DNA from: Ancylothrix sp036704045
GTDB lineage: Bacteria; Cyanobacteriota; Cyanobacteriia; Cyanobacteriales; Oscillatoriaceae
Reading direction: 5' to 3'
Length of the DNA: 64,000 nt
Assembly (NCBI GenBank): GCA_036704045.1
Contig: DATNQM010000052.1
Coordinates: 1-64,000, forward strand
The notes beneath the pieces are model-generated. The model was not told the origin of the DNA. It was given only the letters and a program-made list of their open reading frames with translations, and did no database searches. Position numbers and translations under genes: made by a program. Within the stretch, counting starts at the first letter, position 1. Each line of letters begins with the position of its first letter. This document shows positions 1 to 8,191 of this stretch, in pieces.

Positions 1-139
1 GATTTTTAAAATAATGTCATCCCGCTATAGAAATAGAAGAAAAAGATTTTTATTGCGTTTAAATTTGATAGCAGGTATTTATAATTATGAACTTTGTTTG
101 CCGGAAATTTCTTAATAAAGGAAACTTTCGCAAGAGGTC
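1..139 (+). mobile_element. 3' end of an IS5-like insertion sequence
   Basis: The window opens inside a transposase reading frame that ends at 115. About 20 bases later comes a likely terminal inverted repeat at about 121-139 (CTTTCGCAAGAGGTC at its core). The C-terminal residues around RNRRKRF and LIAGIYNYEL match what I know of cyanobacterial IS5-family transposase ends. The left part of the element lies outside the window, so the second inverted repeat and the target duplication cannot be checked. Confidence 0.6.
2..115 (+). CDS. transposase, C-terminal fragment (IS5-like), partial at the window edge
   Basis: An open frame enters from the left edge and stops at TAA 113-115, giving 37 visible residues. 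It contains the basic stretch RYRNRRKRF followed by NLIAGIYNYEL, the usual C-terminus of IS5/IS1031-type DDE transposases after the last catalytic Glu. Canonical copies read RFGLRFNLIAGIYN, whereas here it is RFLLRLNLIAGIYN, so the copy is slightly diverged. The catalytic residues are outside the window, so activity cannot be judged. Confidence 0.6.
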   Translation: MFKIMSSRYRNRRKRFLLRLNLIAGIYNYELCLPEIS

Positions 140-310
140 AATTGTACCAGGCGCTATCACCGGCTTTACATCTATTAACATCCCTCCTTTCGCATCACCA
201 AAACAAAAAAAAAGGTAAAAAATTAACTAAATAAACAACTATTATTTAGAAAATTAATACCTTGCTTTTTTTAAAATTGATTGCACAGGAAAGATGCCTG
301 CACAGCTATA
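140..310. other. intergenic stretch between the IS end and putA
   Basis: AT-rich sequence with no open frame of useful length. On the minus strand it would hold the end of the putA transcript. An imperfect GTGCAGG/CCTGTGC stem at about 284-304 followed by a T-rich run could be a weak terminator, but the pairing is poor. Confidence 0.4.
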
Positions 311-3283
311 TTACTCTACCCCATCAATAGGAGCAAAACCTTGGCGCTGGATATTTTCGCTAACATGACGAGGCTCCAAAAATTGTAACAAATAATCAGG
401 GCCACCAGCCTTAGAACCAACCCCAGAAAGCTTAAAACCCCCAAAAGGTTGACGCGAAACAATAGCCCCAGTAATCCCACGATTAACATACAAATTGCCC
501 ACCTCAAACTCAGCCTTCGCCTTATCAATATGAGAAGGAGTCCGAGAATAAACACCACCAGTTAAAGCAAAATTAGTACCATTTGCCAGGGAAATAGCTT
601 CATCAAAATTGCGTGCTTTCATCACCGACAAAACCGGCCCAAAAATCTCCTCCTGAGCAATTTTAGAACTCGCAGAAACATCCTTAAAAATCACCGGCCC
701 CACAAAATAACCTGTTGTAGGGCTAGGCATTTGTAGCGCCAATTCTGCCTCTTGTTTCCCCTTTTCAATATACTCTTGGATTCGCTTTTGAGCATTAGCA
801 TCAATCACCGGCCCAACTTGCGTACTAGGCCATTCAGCAGGGCCAACATTTAAAGAATTTGTTGCCTCAACCAAACGATGCACAAAAGCATTATAAACCG
901 GCTCTAAAACAATCACTCGTGAACAAGCCGAACACTTTTGACCACTGTAACCAAAAGCCGAATAAACCACACCAGCAACCGCCTGATCTAAATCCGCAGA
1001 CTCATCAACAATGATCGCATTTTTGCCACCCATTTCAGCAATAACCCGTTTCAAATGTTTTTGACCGGGTTGTAAAATTGCCGCTTCTGCATAAATTTGA
1101 CAGCCCACTTCTTGCGAACCAGTAAAAGTAATCATGTGAACATCGGGATGTTTCACCATATAAGAACCCACAGAAGAACCCTTACCAGGCACAAATTGAA
1201 ACACCCCTTTAGGAACACCAGCCTCAATCAAAATCTCCGCAATTTTTGCAGCAATAACTGAAGAAACCTCAGCCGGTTTCAACATCGTACAATTACCAGT
1301 AACCAACGAAGCAACAGTCATACCCACCGGAATTGCCAAAGGAAAATTCCAAGGCGAAATAATTAAAGAAATACCGCGAGGTTGATAGTTATAACGGTTA
1401 TTTTCGCCGGCCACATCATATTTATACCCGTTATCTAAACGTTCCATTTCATCAGCATAATAGCGGCAAAAATCAATCGCTTCTGACACCTCTGCATCAC
1501 ATTCTCGGACAGGTTTACCTACTTCCAAAATCATCCAAGCACACAATTCTTGACGGCGTTCTTCCATCAATTCCGCCGCTTTTCGCAACACCCCTGCCCG
1601 CTGACGCACAGGAGTGCGCCGCCACCCAGGAAAGGCATCTTTTGCGGCTTGAATAGCTGTTTCTGCTTGTTCCACAGACATTAAGCCAATAGTACCAATA
1701 ATTTCTGTCGGATTTGAAGGGTTAACAGAATTAACTTTTTGGGATGTTTCCTGATAGCTTCCGTTAAGAAAAGGCAAATAAGTTTTACCCAATTGTTGAC
1801 GAACAATTTTCAAGGCAACTTCCGCTTCTTTTCGCAACTCATCATTAGCATAATCGCTATCTGCTGAATTGGGAAAAACACGAGTTGTCTGATAAGTTTC
1901 GGAAGCATTTTCCGGGGCCGGTGCTGATATTAAATCTTCCATAGGCCGGTCTTCCAAACTTTGCCGTAAAAACGAACTATTAGCAGTATTTTCTAACAGC
2001 CGCCGAATTAGATAAGCCATTCCTGGCAACAAATCACCATAGGGACAATATACACGCACTCTATAACCGCGCTCAACTAAAGCTTTCGCCAATTTATCAC
2101 CCATCCCATAAAGCACCTGCATTTCAAACCGGCGTCGGGGAATTTTCAAAGTTTCGGCAATAGCAATAGCTTTAGCTTGAGAACGCACATTATGGCCAGC
2201 AATTCCTGCATACAAATATTGATGATTTTCTAGCAACAGTTGCGTTAATTTTTCAAAATTTTCATCCGTTGCAGACTTCTCATTAAACACCGGCTGCGGC
2301 CAATCTTTTTGAGAAGATTTAATCGTTTCTTGATCCCAATAAGCACCTTTTACCAAGCGGACTGTTACCGGTGTTCCCCGTTTTTTTGCCCACTCAATTA
2401 AACCCAACAAATCCTTTTCGCTATCCCGTAAATAGGCTTGTAAAGTCACCCCAATATCGCTACGAGTGCGAAACTCTTCTTCCATAAGAATGTTTTTTAA
2501 AATGGCAAAAGTGATGTCTTTATAGACATATTGTTCCATATCAAAATGCACCCCCGCCCCAACTTCTTTAGCGTGACGTAACAAAGTGCGGACTCGTTCG
2601 CTAACTCGTTCTTCACTACCTTTTGCATCAAGCGGGTCAAATTGTGAATAAAATGCTGTTAGTTTAACCGAAACTTGTACACGCTTAATTTGTTCGCCAT
2701 CTGCTTCATCAATTTGCGGAACTACACCCCATTTTTTCGACGCTTCTGTTAATTGCGTCATCAATTCTAAATAGCGGTCTAGGTAAGATTTTGCTTCTTC
2801 TTCTGTAATAACTGCTTCGCCTAATAAGTCAATAGTGAACGCCATTTTTTCTTTACGCAGACGTTCAACAGTTTTTATGACTTCTTTGATATTTTCACCG
2901 GCAATATATTTATGCGCTAAAGTTTCAACAGCCGTAGAAACTGTTGTGGCTGCAACTTGTCCGGGGATAGAGTCACCACCACTGAAACCAATTAAACTTT
3001 TTAAAGCTGAGGGAAGTTCTACTTGTTCTGTTGTTAGATATTCTTGCAAGTGATTTGCAACTTCTGCTTTGCTACGCAGGGCCGGTAAGCAATCAATAAA
3101 ACGGAACAATTGAACTCGCAAACCTGGGTTACTCATCGTCCACCCCAGCAGTTTATCATCCCAACGCATTTGGTCTTGCAATTGAGTTAAAAAAGACCGT
3201 TTTTCTTTACTGGCGGCTAAAAGTTGTTTAGCGATCTCTTGGGTTTTGCTTTCGTAGATATTATTAGACAATTGGGCTACCAC
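311..3283 (-). CDS. putA: bifunctional proline dehydrogenase / L-glutamate gamma-semialdehyde dehydrogenase
   Basis: Oxidises proline to P5C with FAD, then P5C/glutamate semialdehyde to glutamate with NAD+. This is proline catabolism in the cytoplasm or at the membrane. The 990-residue protein has a PRODH barrel at about 150-450 (RLVKGAYWD at 309-317, YLIRRLLEN at 424-432). An aldehyde dehydrogenase domain follows from about 500 to the end, with NFPLAIPVG at 646, general base E750 in EMGGKNA, and catalytic C784 in GQKCSA. There is no N-terminal ribbon-helix-helix DNA-binding domain, so unlike E. coli PutA it should not act as its own repressor. The GTG start at 3283 is preceded by AGGAG nine bases upstream. 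It is monocistronic in this window. Confidence 0.95.
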   Translation of the reverse strand: MVAQLSNNIYESKTQEIAKQLLAASKEKRSFLTQLQDQMRWDDKLLGWTMSNPGLRVQLFRFIDCLPALRSKAEVANHLQEYLTTEQVELPSALKSLIGFSGGDSIPGQVAATTVSTAVETLAHKYIAGENIKEVIKTVERLRKEKMAFTIDLLGEAVITEEEAKSYLDRYLELMTQLTEASKKWGVVPQIDEADGEQIKRVQVSVKLTAFYSQFDPLDAKGSEERVSERVRTLLRHAKEVGAGVHFDMEQYVYKDITFAILKNILMEEEFRTRSDIGVTLQAYLRDSEKDLLGLIEWAKKRGTPVTVRLVKGAYWDQETIKSSQKDWPQPVFNEKSATDENFEKLTQLLLENHQYLYAGIAGHNVRSQAKAIAIAETLKIPRRRFEMQVLYGMGDKLAKALVERGYRVRVYCPYGDLLPGMAYLIRRLLENTANSSFLRQSLEDRPMEDLISAPAPENASETYQTTRVFPNSADSDYANDELRKEAEVALKIVRQQLGKTYLPFLNGSYQETSQKVNSVNPSNPTEIIGTIGLMSVEQAETAIQAAKDAFPGWRRTPVRQRAGVLRKAAELMEERRQELCAWMILEVGKPVRECDAEVSEAIDFCRYYADEMERLDNGYKYDVAGENNRYNYQPRGISLIISPWNFPLAIPVGMTVASLVTGNCTMLKPAEVSSVIAAKIAEILIEAGVPKGVFQFVPGKGSSVGSYMVKHPDVHMITFTGSQEVGCQIYAEAAILQPGQKHLKRVIAEMGGKNAIIVDESADLDQAVAGVVYSAFGYSGQKCSACSRVIVLEPVYNAFVHRLVEATNSLNVGPAEWPSTQVGPVIDANAQKRIQEYIEKGKQEAELALQMPSPTTGYFVGPVIFKDVSASSKIAQEEIFGPVLSVMKARNFDEAISLANGTNFALTGGVYSRTPSHIDKAKAEFEVGNLYVNRGITGAIVSRQPFGGFKLSGVGSKAGGPDYLLQFLEPRHVSENIQRQGFAPIDGVE

Positions 3284-3465
3284 AACTTTACACTCCTAAT
3301 CTGGGAAGGTGAGATCCACTCAAGCATAATGCTGGCGGTTTTCTATCTTTTATTGTCACGATTTTTTGACAATTTGGGGGTTTAAGCCTTGATAATTTTT
3401 GGCTACTTAAGATGTTTTCCCCAACTTAAAACAATATCAGATCCGCGTGAAGTTTTGGAAAAGGT

Positions 3466-3807
3466 TTAGGTCAGTGATTTTGTAACTCTAATTAATTTTC
3501 CCCGCAGGTTTTCTTCTTGCGAAATTGCTTCATTAATGCGATTAGCTAATCTTTCCCAATTTTTATCATCTGTACAAACAATAATGCCGCTGTGATCTGG
3601 TTGTTGCCTATGTAAAAGTACAAAATTCCGTTTATTGAGCGTTAAAACTGCCCTATTGCTATTAGTAGCAAATTGCAAAACTTCCTCATCAGTAATTCCC
3701 TGGTTGGCATTTGCTGCTTCTTGAACTGTTAAAACATCGTGACCAAAAGCGCGGAGAAATCGCACGACGGGAAAGGGGTATTGTTCATCAGCATATAAAA
3801 ACGCCAC
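3466..3807 (-). CDS. DUF5615 PIN-like protein, probable toxin of a toxin-antitoxin pair
   Basis: A 113-residue protein of the DUF5615 PIN-like family. It starts with a beta strand carrying acidic residues (LYADEQYP, D7 and E8), followed by FGHDVLTVQE and the helix DEEVLQFA. The late family motif TxDxDF reads TLNKRNF (56-62) here, so the usual Asp is Asn, and a nuclease active site may be weak or may use other acids. The GTG start at 3807 lies three bases after the stop of the DUF433 gene, and that gene's end (GAGGAAGC) supplies the ribosome binding site, so the two are translationally coupled. The family is usually annotated as the toxin of such pairs. Function here is inferred from domain and neighbour. 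Confidence 0.75.
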   Translation of the reverse strand: MAFLYADEQYPFPVVRFLRAFGHDVLTVQEAANANQGITDEEVLQFATNSNRAVLTLNKRNFVLLHRQQPDHSGIIVCTDDKNWERLANRINEAISQEENLRGKLIRVTKSLT

Positions 3808-3810
3808 TTT

Positions 3811-4137
3811 TTAAGCTTCCTCATTTTGTCTGATTGCGGTTTCTATTTCTTCAGGAAATGCAGCCGCATAAGCCCAAGCATTTGCTAAATCCGCCGCTGA
3901 TATTGTTGGATAGTTTTCGAGTAAATCCTCATCACTATACCCGATGCGTCGAGAATATACTAATCCCCATACAGTCATACGAGTGCCGGTTATACACGCA
4001 TTTCCACCGCATACATTAGGAGTTTTTTCGATGCCTTGCCAGGGGTTATTTAAGCTTCTTTTTAAGATTTCGATGGCTTGCTCTTTTTCTGCCGGTGATA
4101 AGGCAAGGAGTTTTTCTTCTAATTCTTTGAGACTCAT
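3811..4137 (-). CDS. DUF433 domain protein, probable antitoxin
   Basis: The first gene of a two-gene minus-strand operon with the DUF5615 protein. The 108 residues have a helical N-terminus (LEEKLLALSPAEKEQAIEIL) that resembles an addiction-module helix. A DUF433 domain follows at about 40-95 (CGGNACITGTRMTVW, then YPTISAADLANAWAYAA), a small winged/helix-turn-helix fold common in antitoxins paired with DUF5615 proteins. The ATG at 4137 fits the family start. Such antitoxins usually bind their own promoter. The double-hairpin repeat at 4193-4348 begins only 55 bases upstream, within or beside the promoter region. Confidence 0.75.
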   Translation of the reverse strand: MSLKELEEKLLALSPAEKEQAIEILKRSLNNPWQGIEKTPNVCGGNACITGTRMTVWGLVYSRRIGYSDEDLLENYPTISAADLANAWAYAAAFPEEIETAIRQNEEA

Positions 4138-4192
4138 AATTTTTAGGGTTTTTAAAACAGACGATAGTTAGATTATAGCTGCTTTTTTAGAG

Positions 4193-4348
4193 GCCGATAT
4201 TTGTCAGCGGTTAAAACCGGCACCTACAAGAAAAAAACCCCTTCGGGGTTAACATCATCCTATATAGTCCGTTAGGACTTCTTTCTTGTAGACACCGGTT
4301 TTAACCGGCTGCTTCTAGCGGCTGCTTCTACCGGCAACAAATATCGGC
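4193..4348. repeat. large inverted repeat built from two opposed double-hairpin units
   Basis: Outer arms 4193-4204 and 4337-4348 pair perfectly over 12 bases (GCCGATATTTGT). Inside, 4208-4233 pairs with 4282-4307 over 26 bases with two mismatches. Each half is one copy of a two-hairpin unit: a CCGG-TTNAA-CCGG hairpin, a CCTACAAG-type linker, then a second hairpin. In the left half the second hairpin is AACCCC-TTC-GGGGTT (4236-4250). In the right half it is AGTCC-GTT-AGGACT (4266-4279). The same unit recurs at 57509-57556 and 58241-58500. Confidence 0.85.
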
Positions 4349-4364
4349 AGCTTCTAGCGGCGGC

Positions 4365-4907
4365 TTAACTACAAACCTTCAACTTAGCAGCCGGCACAAA
4401 CCCATTAATAGGATAAGAAATAGAAACCCAACCATCACTCGTACTCGTATTGCCAAGCATCACCTTTTGATTATTCAACAAACGCCCCATCAAACCACTA
4501 TTATCATTCGGAGATTGTCGTACCAAAACACCATCATTAGCACCAACAGCCCGGCAATTACTATCAACAGGTTTCGGAGTATTCGCAGAAATTGGTTGCT
4601 CACAAGTAGTCAAATACTGAGCAAAAACTACCCCATTAATAGGAGAAATAATTTTAACCCAACCATCAGCAACCGTGCCATCAATAGTAACCACAGTACC
4701 CTCTGGGATATTGTTAAGAATTGTACCGTTAGGAGTAGCGCGAATATTTAAATTTGAACCAACTTTTACCCTCCGGCAAGTTGCTTGTGCCACTAAATTT
4801 TGCGTTTCAGATTTTTGGGAAACAGTGCCAGAGTATGCCGGTGTACTCATTCCCAAAAACACCAACAAGCCGGCCGTAACAGATTGTTGCCAAAGATTAA
4901 GTTTCAT
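4365..4907 (-). CDS. secreted protein with two SH3b domains
   Basis: 180 residues from the ATG at 4907, chosen because GGAGG sits just upstream; a GTG 15 bases further up is less likely. The N-terminal 25-30 residues form a Sec signal peptide ending near AYSG. Two bacterial SH3 (SH3b) domains follow, each bounded by Cys residues: the first from CRRVKVGSNLNIRATPNG, the second from CRAVGANDGVLVRQSPN. SH3b domains usually bind peptidoglycan or its peptides, so a periplasmic or wall location is likely. It lies 98 bases downstream of the ion-channel gene on the same strand and may be co-transcribed with it. The exact role is unknown. Confidence 0.8.
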   Translation of the reverse strand: MKLNLWQQSVTAGLLVFLGMSTPAYSGTVSQKSETQNLVAQATCRRVKVGSNLNIRATPNGTILNNIPEGTVVTIDGTVADGWVKIISPINGVVFAQYLTTCEQPISANTPKPVDSNCRAVGANDGVLVRQSPNDNSGLMGRLLNNQKVMLGNTSTSDGWVSISYPINGFVPAAKLKVCS

Positions 4908-5005
4908 AAACCTCCAAATCACACCAAAAACAACATCATTTTTATGATAAAGCGGCCGGCCACAAAACGCAAAACAAAACTCTTAAACTTTCAGAATAAC
5001 CCCAA

Positions 5006-6205
5006 TCAAAAAGGAAAAAGCAAAAACAAACCCAAGAAAAGATTACCCAAAACAAACCCAGCCGGAAAAAGCCATCTCCCCCTTATATGAATACTCTGTG
5101 CCACTTCCTTCTCTCCTTTTTGACTAATATAATGTGCCCAAACGATCTCAATAATAGTGAGAAAAATAAAAATATAACTAACCGTAATAAAACCATCAAT
5201 AAAAGTCAAATAACTAACTTTCGGTAAAGATCCAGCAATTGACAAACTAAAAGCAATAGCCGTCAAGAGATTAGTAAGCCCAATAGCCGTAAGAACATCA
5301 AAATATTCTATATCAATCCAAAAACAAGCCCCCGAAATAACAACAATTAAAAACATCGGAATCAAAACCTTACCCAAATAAAACTGATAATTTCTGACAA
5401 TTTTTAACTCCCCAACAAACCGACTAAAAGCCTTATCTCCATCCGCATTAACCACCTTACTTACAACATTAGTATTTAACTGCTTTATCTGCCACTCAGA
5501 CAACCCAACAAAATTATCTTGACTGATGCCACTTTTGCTCGGTTCAGCAACGAAAATAACCTCAGTCGAATCATACCTAAAAGATTCCATCACTATCTTT
5601 AGCGTTTGACTATCAAAAGGAAACCTCTTAAAATCAAAATCCGAAGACAACGTAACATCAAAGCCCTCCGAAAAATAAACCGTCCCATCAGAATAAGCAC
5701 AAATCCCCACATTTTCCACCTCTTTTGTCCCCACCCTATTAACAAACTCTAAGTAAGGATGCCACACCTCCTCCAAATCATAAAAGCGACGCTTCTGCCC
5801 CTCACTTTTTGCATCAAAAGCCAAACGCTCATCCTTCCAAAAAGCATCCAAATAACCCACAACCTCGTAATTTTCTTTCGCCTCATCAATCCCCGCAAAA
5901 TTGCTAAAATGCAACTCCACAGACACCTCCACCGGCTTACCTCCATTCGGTGGAAGCGTCGTTAAATCCTCCTGATTTTCTCCCCCCTTATTTACCCTTT
6001 CCCCACTCCTCAATTCCTGCTGATTTTGCCTATTTTGACTTGGTAAAATTTCCCTTGAAACCTGAGAAATAACCTCAAATTTTCCACCTTCCAACGCTTT
6101 ACCCTCAAAAGCAAAACTCATCACAAAACACACACACAAAGCAACCCACCAGCACACAAAAAACTTAATAACCCGTTTATTTTTGACGAGCATAATTCCA
6201 CACAT
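5006..6205 (-). CDS. GLIC-like prokaryotic pentameric ligand-gated ion channel
   Basis: 399 residues: signal peptide (about 10-32), a variable low-complexity stretch to about 88, an extracellular beta-sandwich (about 90-270) and four membrane helices. The Pro-loop FKRFPFDSQ (192-200) and EVWHPYLEFVN (146-156) are family marks. There is no disulfide Cys-loop, as in bacterial members. M1 is 276-297, M2 303-327, M3 331-354, and M4 about 379-397 at the C-terminus. Aligned on SLPKV to Gloeobacter GLIC, M2 gives D303 at -2', A307 at 2', T311 at 6', L314 at 9' and A318 at 13'. That means an acidic selectivity ring and a hydrophobic gate, so cation selectivity is expected. The M3-M4 loop is short, without the large eukaryotic domain. 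The ligand is unknown. GLIC is proton-gated, but its M2 His (11') is Ala316 here. ATG codons at 6205 and 6193 are both possible starts. Confidence 0.88.
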   Translation of the reverse strand: MCGIMLVKNKRVIKFFVCWWVALCVCFVMSFAFEGKALEGGKFEVISQVSREILPSQNRQNQQELRSGERVNKGGENQEDLTTLPPNGGKPVEVSVELHFSNFAGIDEAKENYEVVGYLDAFWKDERLAFDAKSEGQKRRFYDLEEVWHPYLEFVNRVGTKEVENVGICAYSDGTVYFSEGFDVTLSSDFDFKRFPFDSQTLKIVMESFRYDSTEVIFVAEPSKSGISQDNFVGLSEWQIKQLNTNVVSKVVNADGDKAFSRFVGELKIVRNYQFYLGKVLIPMFLIVVISGACFWIDIEYFDVLTAIGLTNLLTAIAFSLSIAGSLPKVSYLTFIDGFITVSYIFIFLTIIEIVWAHYISQKGEKEVAQSIHIRGRWLFPAGFVLGNLFLGLFLLFPF

Positions 6206-6316
6206 TAAAAATCACACAATTATAGCACCCTCCAACCTCCCATAAAAAAACAGAGGATGAGCTAAACTCACCCCCCTTAATACATTCTTACTTTTGGCTT
6301 CTTCGCAGTTTAAAAC

Positions 6317-7726
6317 CTACAACTGTTTCACCTCAGAAACCAACTTAGCAACAGCATCCTTAGCACTACCAAACAACATCATCGTCTTATCTTTATAAAA
6401 CAACTCATTCTCAATTCCAGCAAATCCCGCACTCATCCCCCGCTTAATCACAATCGTATGTTTAGCCTTATCAACCTCCAAAATAGGCATCCCATAAATC
6501 GGACTCGCGTTATCATGGCGCGCCGCCGGATTAACCACATCATTAGCACCAATAACAAGCGCCACATCCGTCTCATCAAACTGAGGATTAATATCATCCA
6601 TATCGTACAACTGAGGATAAGGCACATTCGCCTCAGCCAACAAAACATTCATGTGTCCCGGCATCCGTCCCGCCACCGGGTGAATCGCATACTTAACCTC
6701 AACACCAAGCCGATCTAACTGATCCGCCAACTCCCGAACCGTATGCTGAGCCTGCGCCACAGCCATCCCATAACCAGGCACAATCACAACCGAACGAGCA
6801 TAACCCAACATCATCGCCGCCTCTTCCGGGTCAACCGTCCGAACAGACTTATCACCCAAATCAGCACCACCGGCACCCCCAGCAACAGCACCACCGCCAC
6901 CACCAAACGCACCAAAAAGCACACTAGTCAACGAACGATTCATCGCCTTACACATAATTTGCGTCAAAATAATCCCCGACGCACCAACCAAAGCCCCCGA
7001 AATAATCAACATATTATTCATCACAATAAAACCAGCCACCGCCGCCGCCAAACCCGAATAAGAATTTAACAGCGAAACAACAACCGGCATATCGCCGCCA
7101 CCAATAGGCAACACAAACAACACACCCAAAAGCAAAGAAATACCAGTCAAAACCAACAACACCGAATTATCAGCAGGAGTCACACAAAGATAAACACTAC
7201 CCCCCAACAAACCCGCCAACAAAATAGCATTCACCGGCTGCTGTAAAGGAAAAGTAACAGGAGCCCCAGGAAGCAAACCTTGCAACTTAGCAAAAGCAAT
7301 TAAACTCCCCGTCAGAGTCACAGCCCCAATCAAAACCCCCAAAATAATCGTAATATTAGAATCCAGAGGAATCGAATCAGAAACCCTACTCAAACGCCAA
7401 TACTCACCCACAGCCACCAAAGCCGAAGCCGCACCCCCCAAACCATTCAACAAACCCACCATTTGAGGCATATCAGTCATAGCAACACTTTTCGCCATGA
7501 TCGTCCCCAAAATCGAGCCAATAATAACCGCCACCAAAATCATCTCGTAATTCAAAACCGAGCGATCCAAAACCGTAGCGATAATCGCAATAAACATCCC
7601 CACCGCAGCCAAAAAATTACCTTTCCGCGCGGTAGCCGGTGAACCCAAATCCTTCAACCCAACAATAAACAAACTTGCTGCAACTAAATACGAAATTTGA
7701 ATTCCTGAAACCAAAAAATTCTGCAT
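6317..7726 (-). CDS. pntB: NAD(P) transhydrogenase subunit beta
   Basis: Proton-translocating transhydrogenase beta subunit: it couples hydride transfer between NAD(H) and NADP(H) to proton movement across the membrane. 469 residues: about nine membrane helices (domain II), then the NADP-binding domain III from about residue 300 (VPGYGMAVAQAQ, PVAGRMPGHMNVLLAEA, VALVIGANDVVNPAA, KRGMSAGFAG). Length and motifs are normal for the family. It is the last gene of a minus-strand operon whose order is alpha-1, alpha-2, beta. The 89-base gap to the alpha-2 gene does not suggest a separate promoter. Confidence 0.96.
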   Translation of the reverse strand: MQNFLVSGIQISYLVAASLFIVGLKDLGSPATARKGNFLAAVGMFIAIIATVLDRSVLNYEMILVAVIIGSILGTIMAKSVAMTDMPQMVGLLNGLGGAASALVAVGEYWRLSRVSDSIPLDSNITIILGVLIGAVTLTGSLIAFAKLQGLLPGAPVTFPLQQPVNAILLAGLLGGSVYLCVTPADNSVLLVLTGISLLLGVLFVLPIGGGDMPVVVSLLNSYSGLAAAVAGFIVMNNMLIISGALVGASGIILTQIMCKAMNRSLTSVLFGAFGGGGGAVAGGAGGADLGDKSVRTVDPEEAAMMLGYARSVVIVPGYGMAVAQAQHTVRELADQLDRLGVEVKYAIHPVAGRMPGHMNVLLAEANVPYPQLYDMDDINPQFDETDVALVIGANDVVNPAARHDNASPIYGMPILEVDKAKHTIVIKRGMSAGFAGIENELFYKDKTMMLFGSAKDAVAKLVSEVKQL

Positions 7727-7815
7727 ATTTCTTGTATTTTCCTTGATGTTTTTTGTGTCATCTTGCGGTTATTTTTAAACCACAAATCAAAACCGATACA
7801 TTGAGTCTTTCAACC

Positions 7816-8109
7816 TCAAACCTTTGCTTCTTTTTTCTTAAACATTTGCAGCATCCGATCCGTCACCAAAAAACCTCCCACCACATTAATCGTTGCACAA
7901 ACAATCGCAATCAAACCCAAAATCACCGTAACATTCCACTCTCGATCCCCCGCAATCAACAAAGCCCCCAAAACCGCAATCCCAGAAATAGCATTAGACC
8001 CAGACATCAACGGCGTATGCAAAGTAGGTGGAACCTTATTAATCACCTCAAAACCCACAAACGAAGCCAAAACAAAAACAACCAAACCAGCAATCAAACC
8101 CTCAGCCAT
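7816..8109 (-). CDS. pntAB: NAD(P) transhydrogenase subunit alpha part 2 (membrane part)
   Basis: 97 residues from the ATG at 8109, chosen because AAGGAG lies about seven bases upstream and because MAEGLIAGLVVF is the expected start; the frame stays open 48 bases further without good start context. Three membrane helices form the alpha-subunit share of domain II. The motif PTLHTPLMSGSNAISGI is diagnostic and carries polar residues tied to the proton path. In bacteria with split PntA this small subunit sits between the NAD-binding alpha-1 and the beta subunit, exactly as here. Confidence 0.94.
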   Translation of the reverse strand: MAEGLIAGLVVFVLASFVGFEVINKVPPTLHTPLMSGSNAISGIAVLGALLIAGDREWNVTVILGLIAIVCATINVVGGFLVTDRMLQMFKKKEAKV

Positions 8110-8191
8110 AACAAACTCCTTAAACAAAAAAAACATTCCAAAACAATCAAAAACCAAACAAATTTATCTGCCTTTAGCTACAGTTAAAAAT

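Noticed and set aside
3466..3807. DUF5615 protein as a defunct toxin because TxDxDF is TLNKRNF
   Set aside because: A subgroup of this family seems to share the Asn form, so loss of function cannot be claimed from sequence alone.
7753..8187. Open frame opposite the transhydrogenase alpha-2 gene
   Set aside because: Antisense shadow with low-complexity composition and no domain.
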